Source: Barnesiella sp. WM24
GTDB lineage: Bacteria > Bacteroidota > Bacteroidia > Bacteroidales > Muribaculaceae
Direction: 5' to 3'
DNA: 64,000 bases
Assembly (NCBI RefSeq): GCF_004570975.1
Contig: NZ_SPPC01000006.1
Location: 1 to 64,000 of the forward strand
Shown one piece after another: positions 45,707-53,428 of the stretch. Below the pieces are notes generated by a model that was not told where the DNA came from, did not search any database, and saw only the letters and a list, made by a program, of their open reading frames with translations. The stretch's first letter is position 1. Every line of letters begins with the position of its first letter. The position numbers were made by a program, and so were the translations under genes.

Positions 45707-45714
45707 CAAATATA
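45707..45714 (-). promoter_or_regulatory. -7 box of the Crp/Fnr regulator gene
   Basis: TATATTTG on the minus strand, exact TAnnTTTG match, giving a start of transcription near 45700 and deciding the start codon at 45686. Confidence 0.6.
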
Positions 45715-45763
45715 ATAAATATTCCGCACATGACCGGCACCCAGCTCGACAGCGGTCATCACT

Positions 45764-46441
45764 TTATTGGTCAAGCAGCCCGGGGCGAAGGCGGCGTGTG
45801 CGCTCTACCGCCTGCTCGTGGCGCCACTCGTCGATGCGCGCCTGATGACCGGATAGAAGTATGTCGGGCACCTTCCAGCCGTTATATTCAGCGGGACGCG
45901 TGTAGATAGGGGGAGCAAGCAGATTGTCCTGGAAGGAATCGCTCAGCGCGCTCTGCTCGTCACCGATAGCGCCGGGGATAAGCCTCACAATGGCGTCGGT
46001 AATCACAAGCGCAGGCAACTCGCCCCCCGTCAGCACATAGTCGCCGATTGTAATCTCGCGAGTCACGAGATGCTCGCGTATTCGGTAGTCGACGCCCTTG
46101 TAGTGACCGCAGAGTATTATGATATTGTCAAGCATCGACATGCGGTTTGCCATCGGCTGAGTAAGCTGTTCGCCGTCGGGTGAGGTGAATATGACCTCAT
46201 CGTAGTCACGCTCGCTCTTGAGATGGGCAATAGCACGGTCTACCGGCTCAATCTGCATCACCATGCCCGCCTCGCCTCCGAAGGGATAGTCGTCGACTTT
46301 ACGGTGACGGTTGGTAGTGTAGTCACGGAGATTATGCACCACAATCTCTGCAAGCCCCTTGTCTTGGGCGCGCTTCAGTATAGAGCATCCGAGAGGCGAC
46401 TCAAGCATCTCGGGCAACACGGTCAAAATGTCTATTCGCAT
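45764..46441 (-). CDS. trmD: tRNA (guanine-N1)-methyltransferase
   Basis: Methylates G37 next to the anticodon in tRNAs reading CNN and some others, using S-adenosylmethionine. The 225 residues match the usual length. The opening [13 protein letters not shown], the knot-fold segment [16 protein letters not shown] (about 36-51), [22 protein letters not shown], and [14 protein letters not shown] (about 132-145) are typical TrmD motifs with the deep trefoil knot. It stands alone rather than with rpsP or rplS, as is usual in Bacteroidetes. A -7 box lies at 46463-46470. Confidence 0.97.
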   Translation of the reverse strand: MRIDILTVLPEMLESPLGCSILKRAQDKGLAEIVVHNLRDYTTNRHRKVDDYPFGGEAGMVMQIEPVDRAIAHLKSERDYDEVIFTSPDGEQLTQPMANRMSMLDNIIILCGHYKGVDYRIREHLVTREITIGDYVLTGGELPALVITDAIVRLIPGAIGDEQSALSDSFQDNLLAPPIYTRPAEYNGWKVPDILLSGHQARIDEWRHEQAVERTRRLRPGLLDQ

Positions 46442-46462
46442 GTCAGTCTTGATTTTCTACGG

Positions 46463-46470
46463 CAAAGTTA
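46463..46470 (-). promoter_or_regulatory. -7 box of trmD
   Basis: TAACTTTG on the minus strand, exact TAnnTTTG match, 21 bp before the ATG. Confidence 0.55.
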
Positions 46471-46711
46471 CGACAATTCCACGGCAAAATGAAACATGAA
46501 TGTCCGCTATCCGTCACCGCCATTAACTTTTATTGTATAACGGCTTTAATTGTTAACCAACCGGGATTGCATTTCATATTAATGCTTAATCAACCCGGCG
46601 GCAAGTGAACAAACAGTGCAAAAAGCGATTATTAGTAGTACAACGAAAAGATTAATCGACATGAATACCGACAATGGCTCAGCAAAGCAAATATTATTAA
46701 AAAAATGTAAT

Positions 46712-46766
46712 TACGGAAATAATTCCGTATTTTGTATTCGTGATTAAAAAAAATCACTTAACTTTG
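46712..46766 (+). promoter_or_regulatory. pckA promoter with an upstream palindrome
   Basis: The -7 box TAACTTTG is at 46759-46766, followed by GCAC as in many Bacteroides promoters. Start of transcription is expected near 46773, giving a leader of about 60 nt. A 7-bp inverted repeat (TACGGAA-ATAA-TTCCGTA, 46712-46729) lies 30 bp upstream of the -7 box, at a place suited to an activator. The rest of 46442-46711 shows no gene. Confidence 0.5.
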
Positions 46767-46835
46767 CACGTGGTACAATAGGTAATTGTCTCCAAGATTT
46801 AATAATGACTCAAATTCAAGAATTCAATAAATTTA

Positions 46836-48452
46836 ATGTCTAACAAAATGAGCAAAATCGATTTAACACAGTACGGTATCACCGGTACTAAAGAAATCAT
46901 TTACAATCCTTCCTACGAAGAACTCTTCAAAGAAGAGACTCTCCCCACTCTCGAAGGTTTTGAAAAAGGTGTAGTGACTGAACTCGGCGCTGTCAACGTA
47001 ATGACCGGCGTTTACACAGGACGCTCACCCAAGGACAAATTCATCGTGCTCGACGACCAGTCAAAGGACAATGTATGGTGGACAACCGAAGAATATCCCA
47101 ACGACAACAAGCCCGTGACCGAAAAGACCTGGGCTGCTGTAAAGGAAATCGCCACCAAGGAGCTTTCTAACAAGAAACTTTATGTTGTTGACCGCTTCTG
47201 CGGAGCCAACAAGGACACCCGCATGGCTGTACGTTTCATCGTTGAGGTAGCATGGCAGGCTCACTTCGTGACCAACATGTTCATCGCTCCTACCGAAGAA
47301 GAACTCAAGGACTTCAAGCCCGACTTCGTAGTATATAACGCATCAAAGGCTAAGGTTGAAAACTACAAGGAACTCGGCTTGAACTCTGAGACCGCAGTTG
47401 TATTCAACATCACTTCACGCGAGCAGGTTATCATCAACACATGGTATGGCGGCGAGATGAAGAAGGGTATGTTCTCAATGATGAACTACTTCCTTCCCCT
47501 CGAAGGCATCGCTTCAATGCACTGCTCTGCCAACACTGACAAGAACGGAGAGAACACAGCTGTATTCTTCGGTCTTTCAGGAACCGGTAAGACTACCCTT
47601 TCTACCGACCCGAAGCGTCTTCTTATCGGTGACGACGAGCACGGATGGGACGACAACGGCGTGTTCAACTTTGAAGGCGGTTGCTACGCAAAGGTTATCA
47701 ACCTTGACAAGGAAAGCGAGCCCGACATCTACAAGGCTATCTCTCGCGACGCACTTCTTGAGAACGTGACTGTTGACGCAGAAGGCAAGATCGACTTCAA
47801 GGACAAGAGCGTTACTGAAAACACTCGTGTTTCTTACCCGATCAACCACATCGAGAGCATCGTGCGCCCCGTATCTGCAGGTCCGGCTGCCAAGAACGTA
47901 ATCTTCCTTTCAGCTGACGCATTCGGCGTGCTTCCTCCCGTTTCTATCCTTACTCCGGAGCAGACCAAGTATTACTTCCTCTCAGGATTCACCGCTAAGC
48001 TTGCAGGTACTGAGCGCGGTATCACCGAGCCTACTCCTACATTCTCAGCTTGCTTCGGACAGGCATTCCTTGAACTCCACCCGACCAAGTATGCTGAAGA
48101 GCTCGTTAAGCGCATGGAAAAGAGCGGAGCAAAGGCTTACCTCGTAAACACCGGCTGGAACGGAACAGGCAAGCGTATCTCTATCCGCGACACCCGTGGT
48201 ATCATCGACGACATCCTTGACGGCGCAATCCTCAAGGCTCCCACCAAGAAGCTCCCGATCTTCGACTTCGAGATTCCTACCGAGCTTCCCGGCGTTGATC
48301 CCAAGATTCTTGATCCTCGCGACACCTACGCTAACCCCGAAGAGTGGGAAGTTAAGGCTAAGGACCTCGCTGAGCGCTTCATCAAGAACTTCAAGAAATA
48401 CACCAACAACGAAGCCGGCAAGGCACTCGTTGCTGCAGGTCCCCAGCTCTAA
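46836..48452 (+). CDS. pckA: phosphoenolpyruvate carboxykinase (ATP)
   Basis: Interconverts oxaloacetate and PEP with ATP/ADP; in Bacteroides it mainly fixes CO2 onto PEP during fermentation to succinate. The 538 residues fit the ATP-type family. Motifs: [12 protein letters not shown] (about 60-71), [17 protein letters not shown] (about 198-214), P-loop [11 protein letters not shown] (about 246-256), GDDEHGWDD, and [10 protein letters not shown] (about 278-287). Codon use is biased in the way of a highly expressed gene (AAG, CTT/CTC, GGT). Start is M1 or M5 (MSKIDL); both fit. A hairpin terminator follows. Confidence 0.98.
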   Translation: MSNKMSKIDLTQYGITGTKEIIYNPSYEELFKEETLPTLEGFEKGVVTELGAVNVMTGVYTGRSPKDKFIVLDDQSKDNVWWTTEEYPNDNKPVTEKTWAAVKEIATKELSNKKLYVVDRFCGANKDTRMAVRFIVEVAWQAHFVTNMFIAPTEEELKDFKPDFVVYNASKAKVENYKELGLNSETAVVFNITSREQVIINTWYGGEMKKGMFSMMNYFLPLEGIASMHCSANTDKNGENTAVFFGLSGTGKTTLSTDPKRLLIGDDEHGWDDNGVFNFEGGCYAKVINLDKESEPDIYKAISRDALLENVTVDAEGKIDFKDKSVTENTRVSYPINHIESIVRPVSAGPAAKNVIFLSADAFGVLPPVSILTPEQTKYYFLSGFTAKLAGTERGITEPTPTFSACFGQAFLELHPTKYAEELVKRMEKSGAKAYLVNTGWNGTGKRISIRDTRGIIDDILDGAILKAPTKKLPIFDFEIPTELPGVDPKILDPRDTYANPEEWEVKAKDLAERFIKNFKKYTNNEAGKALVAAGPQL

Positions 48453-48476
48453 TCGAGCCTGACCGATAAACAACCG

Positions 48477-48506
48477 CAGGGGCTGCGTCAATCGACGCAG
48501 CCCCTG
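48477..48506 (+). terminator. terminator of pckA
   Basis: Perfect 13-bp GC-rich stem (48477-48489 with 48494-48506, 4-nt loop) 24 bp after the stop, with only a weak T-rich tail. Confidence 0.7.
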
Positions 48507-48571
48507 TTGCATATATACCGGCTATACAATGATTACTAATCAGTTGGGCAAAAGACTGAAACGTGCAGAAA

Positions 48572-48607
48572 TTACAACGGGCGAGTCTCACGACTCACCC
48601 GTTGTAA
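48572..48607. repeat. hairpin element of the GGGCGAGT type
   Basis: A 15-bp stem with one mismatch (48572-48586 with 48593-48607, loop CTCACG) in the gap between pckA and the regulator gene. Its core resembles the hairpin at 43022-43041. It may be a REP-like element or a second terminator. Confidence 0.5.
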
Positions 48608-48742
48608 TTAACCTTAAATCTAATACCATGAAAAACACAGTGCAAATATAGTAATTATACCTTTAGAACAAGAGCCGCAGGGAATGGTTCAGTTCAAGCG
48701 TAGCTTTAACAGAAATTAACAGAAATATCCGTTTTTTCTGTC

Positions 48743-48750
48743 TAACTTAG
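48743..48750 (+). promoter_or_regulatory. weak -7 box of the OmpR-type regulator gene
   Basis: TAACTTAG, one base off TAnnTTTG, 26 bp before the ATG. Confidence 0.3.
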
Positions 48751-48776
48751 CGTGGATAAATAAATACAGACTGCAA

Positions 48777-49487
48777 ATGAGGATAAAAATACTTGTGGTA
48801 GACGATGAAGAGTCTATCTGCGACATACTGAAATATAACCTTGAACTTGACGGCTATGATGTAGACTACGCCCTTTCCGGCGAAGAAGCACTCGGCTACG
48901 ACCTGTCAAGCTATTCACTGTTCATCCTCGACATAATGATGGACAAGATAAGCGGATTTGACTTCGCAAAAAGGCTTAAAGTCAACGCCGCTACCGAAAA
49001 CACCCCTATCATATTCTGCTCGGCTCTCGACGGCGAGGACGACACCGTAATGGGGCTTAACCTCGGAGGCGACGATTACATAACCAAGCCGTTTGTCATA
49101 AACGAGGTGCTTGCGAGAGTGCGCGCCGTCCTGCGCCGTAGCCACGCCTCACAGCAGTATGCCTACAACATCTCGAAGAGCATCCAGGAACCCGACATCA
49201 CGTTCAAGACCCTGCGCGTCGACCGCAATGAAAAGACTTGCTATCTTAACGGCGAGCCGGTGACACTCACAAAGACCGAGTTTGAGATACTGCTGTTTTT
49301 CCTCTCCCACCGCAACCGCATCTACTCGCGTGAAGAAATCATCCGCGAGGTGTGGCCGGAGGATGTAGTCGTGTCGGACCGCACAATAGACACCAACATA
49401 ACCCGTCTGCGCAAGAAAATAGACCCCTACGGCAACAATATCATAACAAAGGTAGGCTTCGGATATGGGTTTAAGGAAACCAATTAG
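48777..49487 (+). CDS. OmpR/PhoB-family response regulator
   Basis: A 236-residue DNA-binding regulator. Receiver domain (about 3-120) with VVDDEE, phospho-acceptor D52 in LDIMMD and K in DYITKPF; winged-helix effector domain (about 140-234) with TKTEFEILLFFLSH, YSREEIIREVWP and VGFGYGFKE. Its partner kinase gene overlaps it by 23 bp, so both are made together. The pair resembles RprY/RprX of Bacteroides fragilis, but PhoB/PhoR-type alternatives cannot be excluded. Target genes unknown. Confidence 0.93.
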   Translation: MRIKILVVDDEESICDILKYNLELDGYDVDYALSGEEALGYDLSSYSLFILDIMMDKISGFDFAKRLKVNAATENTPIIFCSALDGEDDTVMGLNLGGDDYITKPFVINEVLARVRAVLRRSHASQQYAYNISKSIQEPDITFKTLRVDRNEKTCYLNGEPVTLTKTEFEILLFFLSHRNRIYSREEIIREVWPEDVVVSDRTIDTNITRLRKKIDPYGNNIITKVGFGYGFKETN

Positions 49488-50943
49488 CTATCAGTGGCGA
49501 TTGTTTTTCCCGCTTGTCGGGTTGTTGTGGTCGATAATAATCGCCCTCGCACTGTTTCAGTATGAGCGCGAGAAAGATTTCCGCACCGCCCGCCTAAACG
49601 ACGAGCTGACACTTATTAACTCGCGCATTATCAACGCCTACGAGAACGACCTCGACATGGAGCCGTTCATGCGTTTCCTTGCGCAACACTATGAGCACTC
49701 CGTCCTGAAAGGGATAAGAGTGTCCGTATACGACGACAAGAACAACCTCCTCTACTGCATCGGCACCCCGATACCGAGGATGCACGACCAGACGTTGCCC
49801 CCGGAGCTCGCTGAAGCGACCGTAAAAGGCTACGGCACGGCTCTGAGAAAAAGCGACGTGGAGGTCAACAATCCCTACTACTTCTTCGGTGTGCGCACAA
49901 GTGAGGACGGAAAGATATATGTCCACACGGCGATGCCCTACACGGGAGCCATCTCTGAACGCGTATCGGTCGACAGGAGCCTCTGGATACTGATTATAAT
50001 CCTCGCTGTGATAGTCACGGCTATAGCCTACTTTTCCACGCGCTACCTTGGCAAAAACGTGAAATTGCTCCACGAATTTGCCGACCGCGCCGCCAACGAC
50101 CGCGAATTTGCCAATCTGGACTACGAATTTCCCCAGGACGAACTGGGCTCGATATCCCGACAGATTGTGACCCTGTTCCGCGAGCGCGAGGAAGCCATAG
50201 AGCGCTCCGAACGCGAACACCGCATAGCGCTCAAGGTTACCGAAGAAAAAATACGCGTCACAAAACAGCTGTCAAACAACATTAACCATGAGCTGAAGAC
50301 CCCCGTAGGCATCATAAAAGGCTATCTCGACACCATGGCAGACCACCCCGAGATGGACGAGGCGGCGCGGCAGCGCTTTATCGGGAAGGCGCAGGAACAC
50401 ATGGAACGACTCTGCAACATGCTCAACGATCTGTCGTCAATAACTCGCCTTGAGGAGGGCGGCAAAGGGCTTATGCGCGAGAAAGTGGACTTCCATGAGC
50501 TGCTTGCCAATGTCGAAAGCGAGTTTGCCAACATAAAAAGCGAGGGCTCACTGCCGTTCAGCTACGAAGTGCCGCCTCGCTGCAATGTCGTAGGCAACTA
50601 CAACCTGCTCTTCGGCATGGTCACCAACCTGATAAGAAACTCCAACTTCCACTCCAATGGCACAATGTGCTGCCTGAAACTCATAGGAGAGAATGACCGG
50701 GAATACAGGTTTTCATTTTTTGACGACGGAAGAGGCGTCGAAGACGAGCACCTTCCGCATCTGTTTGAGCGTTTCTATCGTGTAGACAAAGGGAGGTCAA
50801 GGAAGGTGGGCGGCACCGGGCTCGGACTCCCGATTGTAAAAAACACAATAAATGTGATGGGAGGCACAATACGTGTCCTCAACCATAAACCCCACGGACT
50901 TGAATTTATATTCACCCTCATAAAATGGCGCGAACAAGCCTGA
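49465..50943 (+). CDS. sensor histidine kinase, partner of the OmpR-type regulator
   Basis: A 492-residue membrane kinase. First span at about residues 14-33 (FPLVGLLWSIIIALALFQY), periplasmic sensor part to about 170, second span about 172-190 (LWILIIILAVIVTAIAYF), a linker, then HisKA with H275 in NINHELKTPVG, and an ATP-binding domain with N box NLIRNSN, G1 DDGRGV and G2 GGTGLGLPIV near the end. It overlaps the regulator gene, a usual sign of a cognate pair. The signal is unknown; the sensor part shows no clear ligand domain. Confidence 0.92.
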   Translation: MGLRKPISYQWRLFFPLVGLLWSIIIALALFQYEREKDFRTARLNDELTLINSRIINAYENDLDMEPFMRFLAQHYEHSVLKGIRVSVYDDKNNLLYCIGTPIPRMHDQTLPPELAEATVKGYGTALRKSDVEVNNPYYFFGVRTSEDGKIYVHTAMPYTGAISERVSVDRSLWILIIILAVIVTAIAYFSTRYLGKNVKLLHEFADRAANDREFANLDYEFPQDELGSISRQIVTLFREREEAIERSEREHRIALKVTEEKIRVTKQLSNNINHELKTPVGIIKGYLDTMADHPEMDEAARQRFIGKAQEHMERLCNMLNDLSSITRLEEGGKGLMREKVDFHELLANVESEFANIKSEGSLPFSYEVPPRCNVVGNYNLLFGMVTNLIRNSNFHSNGTMCCLKLIGENDREYRFSFFDDGRGVEDEHLPHLFERFYRVDKGRSRKVGGTGLGLPIVKNTINVMGGTIRVLNHKPHGLEFIFTLIKWREQA

Positions 50944-51056
50944 AAACATGCAGCCCGGCAGCAGTTATTCGGGTCTAAGACCGTCAATATGAATAAAAAG
51001 CCATAAGTTTGTCAAAATTGGCACACAGTTGTAACACGATTGCAACGACAAATGAT

Positions 51057-51327
51057 TACCTTTGCATAATCATAAGAGAGAGCTTGTATCCTCTTATAAG
51101 CAAAGCATAGAATCATTACCACAACTAAGCATTGCTTGCAAAATATAGTAATTTTGACAGAAATTTGTGGACTCTACGCCTTTCCAAGAGCAGAGAGAGG
51201 CACCGGAACCCCGGACAGAGCAGGAATTAGCCACAAAGGTCGAGATGACCGAAGATTCCGCACCACAAATCACATATGACATAATTTAGTCATCAAAGGC
51301 TGCCGATTGGCAGCCTTTACTTTTTTT
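51057..51327 (+). ncRNA. candidate small RNA (about 260 nt) with promoter and terminator
   Basis: An exact -7 box TACCTTTG (51057-51064) and a strong intrinsic terminator (stem 51295-51304 with 51309-51318, seven T at 51321-51327) frame about 260 nt without a good ORF. A first hairpin (ATAAGAG with CTCTTAT near 51071-51096), a CCACAA/TTGTGG pairing and a GGTC-GAGAT-GACC hairpin are visible. A 40-codon ORF with GTG start (51167-51289) ends 5 bp before the terminator and could be a small protein, but its rare codons argue against it. A second -7-like TAATTTTG lies at 51149. I recognise no known RNA family. Confidence 0.4.
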
Positions 51328-51365
51328 CTCCATAAGCCAATAAAACCCACCACTTCCTGCTGCCA

Positions 51366-51433
51366 CAAAAAAAATGTCCCGGGCGCAATAAATTGCAATC
51401 ACCGGGACATCCTCTCTCCTCACTGCAAAGATA
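51366..51433 (-). ncRNA. candidate very short RNA on the minus strand
   Basis: Minus strand: -7 box TATCTTTG (51426-51433), with TTCG 19 bp further upstream as a near -33 box, then a transcript from about 51419. It ends in a 9-bp stem (51402-51410 with 51374-51382, with an inner 4-bp stem) and eight or nine T residues. The transcript would be about 50-55 nt and includes GGAGAGAGGATG, which reads as a three-codon ORF (Met-Ser-Arg). It faces the plus-strand candidate RNA. It could also be just a terminator of an unseen longer transcript. The remaining gap 51434-51606 shows nothing else. Confidence 0.35.
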
Positions 51434-51606
51434 GCAATAAATCACTTTCCGGCGAAATTTTTAACAATAAACTCGCAAGCAAAGATTAAACCGAGCATTA
51501 AACCGAGCATCCGACACCACAGACAAGCATAAAGACACAATATAAGACCGACAAAACATCAATATGACATGAATTTGGTATATTTTGTAGATTTTTTCTT
51601 AAATAA

Positions 51607-51637
51607 TTTGCTTTTTAAAGAATTTTATCTAAATTTG
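51607..51637 (+). promoter_or_regulatory. promoter of the secreted protein/Omp28 operon
   Basis: TTTG at 51607-51610, 19 bp spacing, TAAATTTG at 51630-51637: a textbook Bacteroidetes promoter. Start expected near 51644, leader about 58 nt. Confidence 0.78.
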
Positions 51638-51701
51638 CAATCATCACAACAAATACAAACTGCAACGCAAACGAGTAAAACAATTAAATTCTGTTACTTT
51701 T

Positions 51702-53384
51702 ATGAGGAAATTTACATTACTATTAAGCGGAATCATTTTTGCCGCGTCTACAGTATTTGCCAACACACCGACACAGCGCCTGGCGCTTCCGGCTTTAGAA
51801 AAAACAAGCGCCGAGAAAGCGGTCAAGCCCGCAAACGCAACAAATCTCAGCATGAAACGCGCTGCCAGCCCGGCGAGAATAAAGAAAGCCGCCGCATCAA
51901 CGGGATTCGATATGCCGATAATCACCGAGGCTCCCGCAGGCGAGACCAAGATATACAAGAAGTCGGCGGCAGGCTACTTCGTGTATTTCATGTGGATTGC
52001 ATCATATGAGGACACATTCAGCTCGGAGATTGTATTCACCGACAACAACGAAGTGTACATCAAGGACATCTTCGCCAACCTCCCCGTAGGCTCTTATGTC
52101 AAAGGAACCGTATCTGACGGCGTCATCACAGTCGACCTTCCACAGTGCATCATGTATGATGAAGAATATGAAGACTGCTACAAGATTGCAGCAGTAAAAT
52201 ATTATGAAGACGAAGAGACTGCGACATACCTTCCCGACGAGGATGTAGACAAAATCACATTCACCATCGACGCCGACGGATCAATAACAATGGACGAGAA
52301 CATCACTCTCGGACTTCTCTACACAAGCGACGATTACTGGGCAGGATATGCCGACCTGTATCAGAGCTACGAGGTATTTGATGGCAAGCCTGTAGCGAAA
52401 CCAGAATCAGTAAGCACTGAAAAGTGGGCGCTTACCACCCCCGACGGCAACGGACATTTTGTAAACGTAGGCATCGATGGCAATGACATGTATATCGGCG
52501 GCCTTTCTGAATCAATGCCCGACGGATGGATCAAGGGTACAATCTCAGGCGACAAGGTGACATTTGAAAACGACCAGTACATCGGCATAGCAAACAGCCA
52601 TTTCATGTACTTCTTTGCCGGAATAAGTGTATTTGATGAGGAATATCAGGAATACTACTACACTTTCAGCGACAAGCCGGCTGTGCTAAATTATGACGCC
52701 GAAGGCAAAAAACTCACTTCACCCGATGGACTGACACTGCTTGTCAACGCCTCGGAAACGAAAGTGTACTACCTTGACACGTTTGACGAGCCGACCATCA
52801 AATACCAGGGAGCGATGAAACCAGCAACCCCTGCCAATCCTCACAGCCTGATAACCAACGGCTACGAACCTGATTATGGAGGACAATTCTACTTCATCCT
52901 GCCAATGGTAGACACAGAAGGCAACCTGCTTGACCTGGACAACTACTATTACAACATCTATTTCGATAACGAGCTGTTCACATTCTATGCCGACGAATAT
53001 AAAAAGTTTGAAAATTTTGGCATTGACGAACTAACCGACATCCCCTACAACTTCACCGAGGACTGGGATTTCTATATCAACGGATCTGAGCACACTATTT
53101 ATTACTACGTCGACGGATTCGAGACAATCGGAGTACAGGCGGTTTACACCATTGACGGCGTGACAAACAAATCGGCCCTCGTAAACTTCAACCTGGAGAC
53201 CGGAAAAACAAACATCGTGAACCCGGCTGCCCTTGAAACAATCGAAGGCGCAAAAGAAGTGAGCGCGACAGTTTACTACGACCTTACCGGACGCAAAGTA
53301 GACAACCCGTCAAACGGACTCTTCATCAAGAAGACTATCTATAGCGACGGCACTGTAAAGACCGTAAAACGCGCAGTAAAGTAA
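51702..53384 (+). CDS. secreted protein with sorting-type tail, function unknown
   Basis: 560 residues with a signal peptide (MRKFTLLLSGIIFAASTVFA, cleavage near residue 20). A basic, Ala-rich stretch follows (about 25-65). The main part (about 75-500) is acidic and rich in Tyr and Asp with repeated phrases such as SYEDTFSSEIVF, PVGSYVKGTV and PDGWIKGTI, suggesting duplicated beta domains of about 150 residues. The end (about 520-560: YYDLTGRKVDNPSNGLFIKK) is a C-terminal tail like that of the next protein. A 44-bp gap to the Omp28-type gene and a shared terminator point to one operon. A surface role is likely. Confidence 0.7.
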   Translation: MRKFTLLLSGIIFAASTVFANTPTQRLALPALEKTSAEKAVKPANATNLSMKRAASPARIKKAAASTGFDMPIITEAPAGETKIYKKSAAGYFVYFMWIASYEDTFSSEIVFTDNNEVYIKDIFANLPVGSYVKGTVSDGVITVDLPQCIMYDEEYEDCYKIAAVKYYEDEETATYLPDEDVDKITFTIDADGSITMDENITLGLLYTSDDYWAGYADLYQSYEVFDGKPVAKPESVSTEKWALTTPDGNGHFVNVGIDGNDMYIGGLSESMPDGWIKGTISGDKVTFENDQYIGIANSHFMYFFAGISVFDEEYQEYYYTFSDKPAVLNYDAEGKKLTSPDGLTLLVNASETKVYYLDTFDEPTIKYQGAMKPATPANPHSLITNGYEPDYGGQFYFILPMVDTEGNLLDLDNYYYNIYFDNELFTFYADEYKKFENFGIDELTDIPYNFTEDWDFYINGSEHTIYYYVDGFETIGVQAVYTIDGVTNKSALVNFNLETGKTNIVNPAALETIEGAKEVSATVYYDLTGRKVDNPSNGLFIKKTIYSDGTVKTVKRAVK

Positions 53385-53428
53385 ACAGCATCTATCTGCG
53401 ATAAACAATTGTAAGAAAAAAGAACGCG

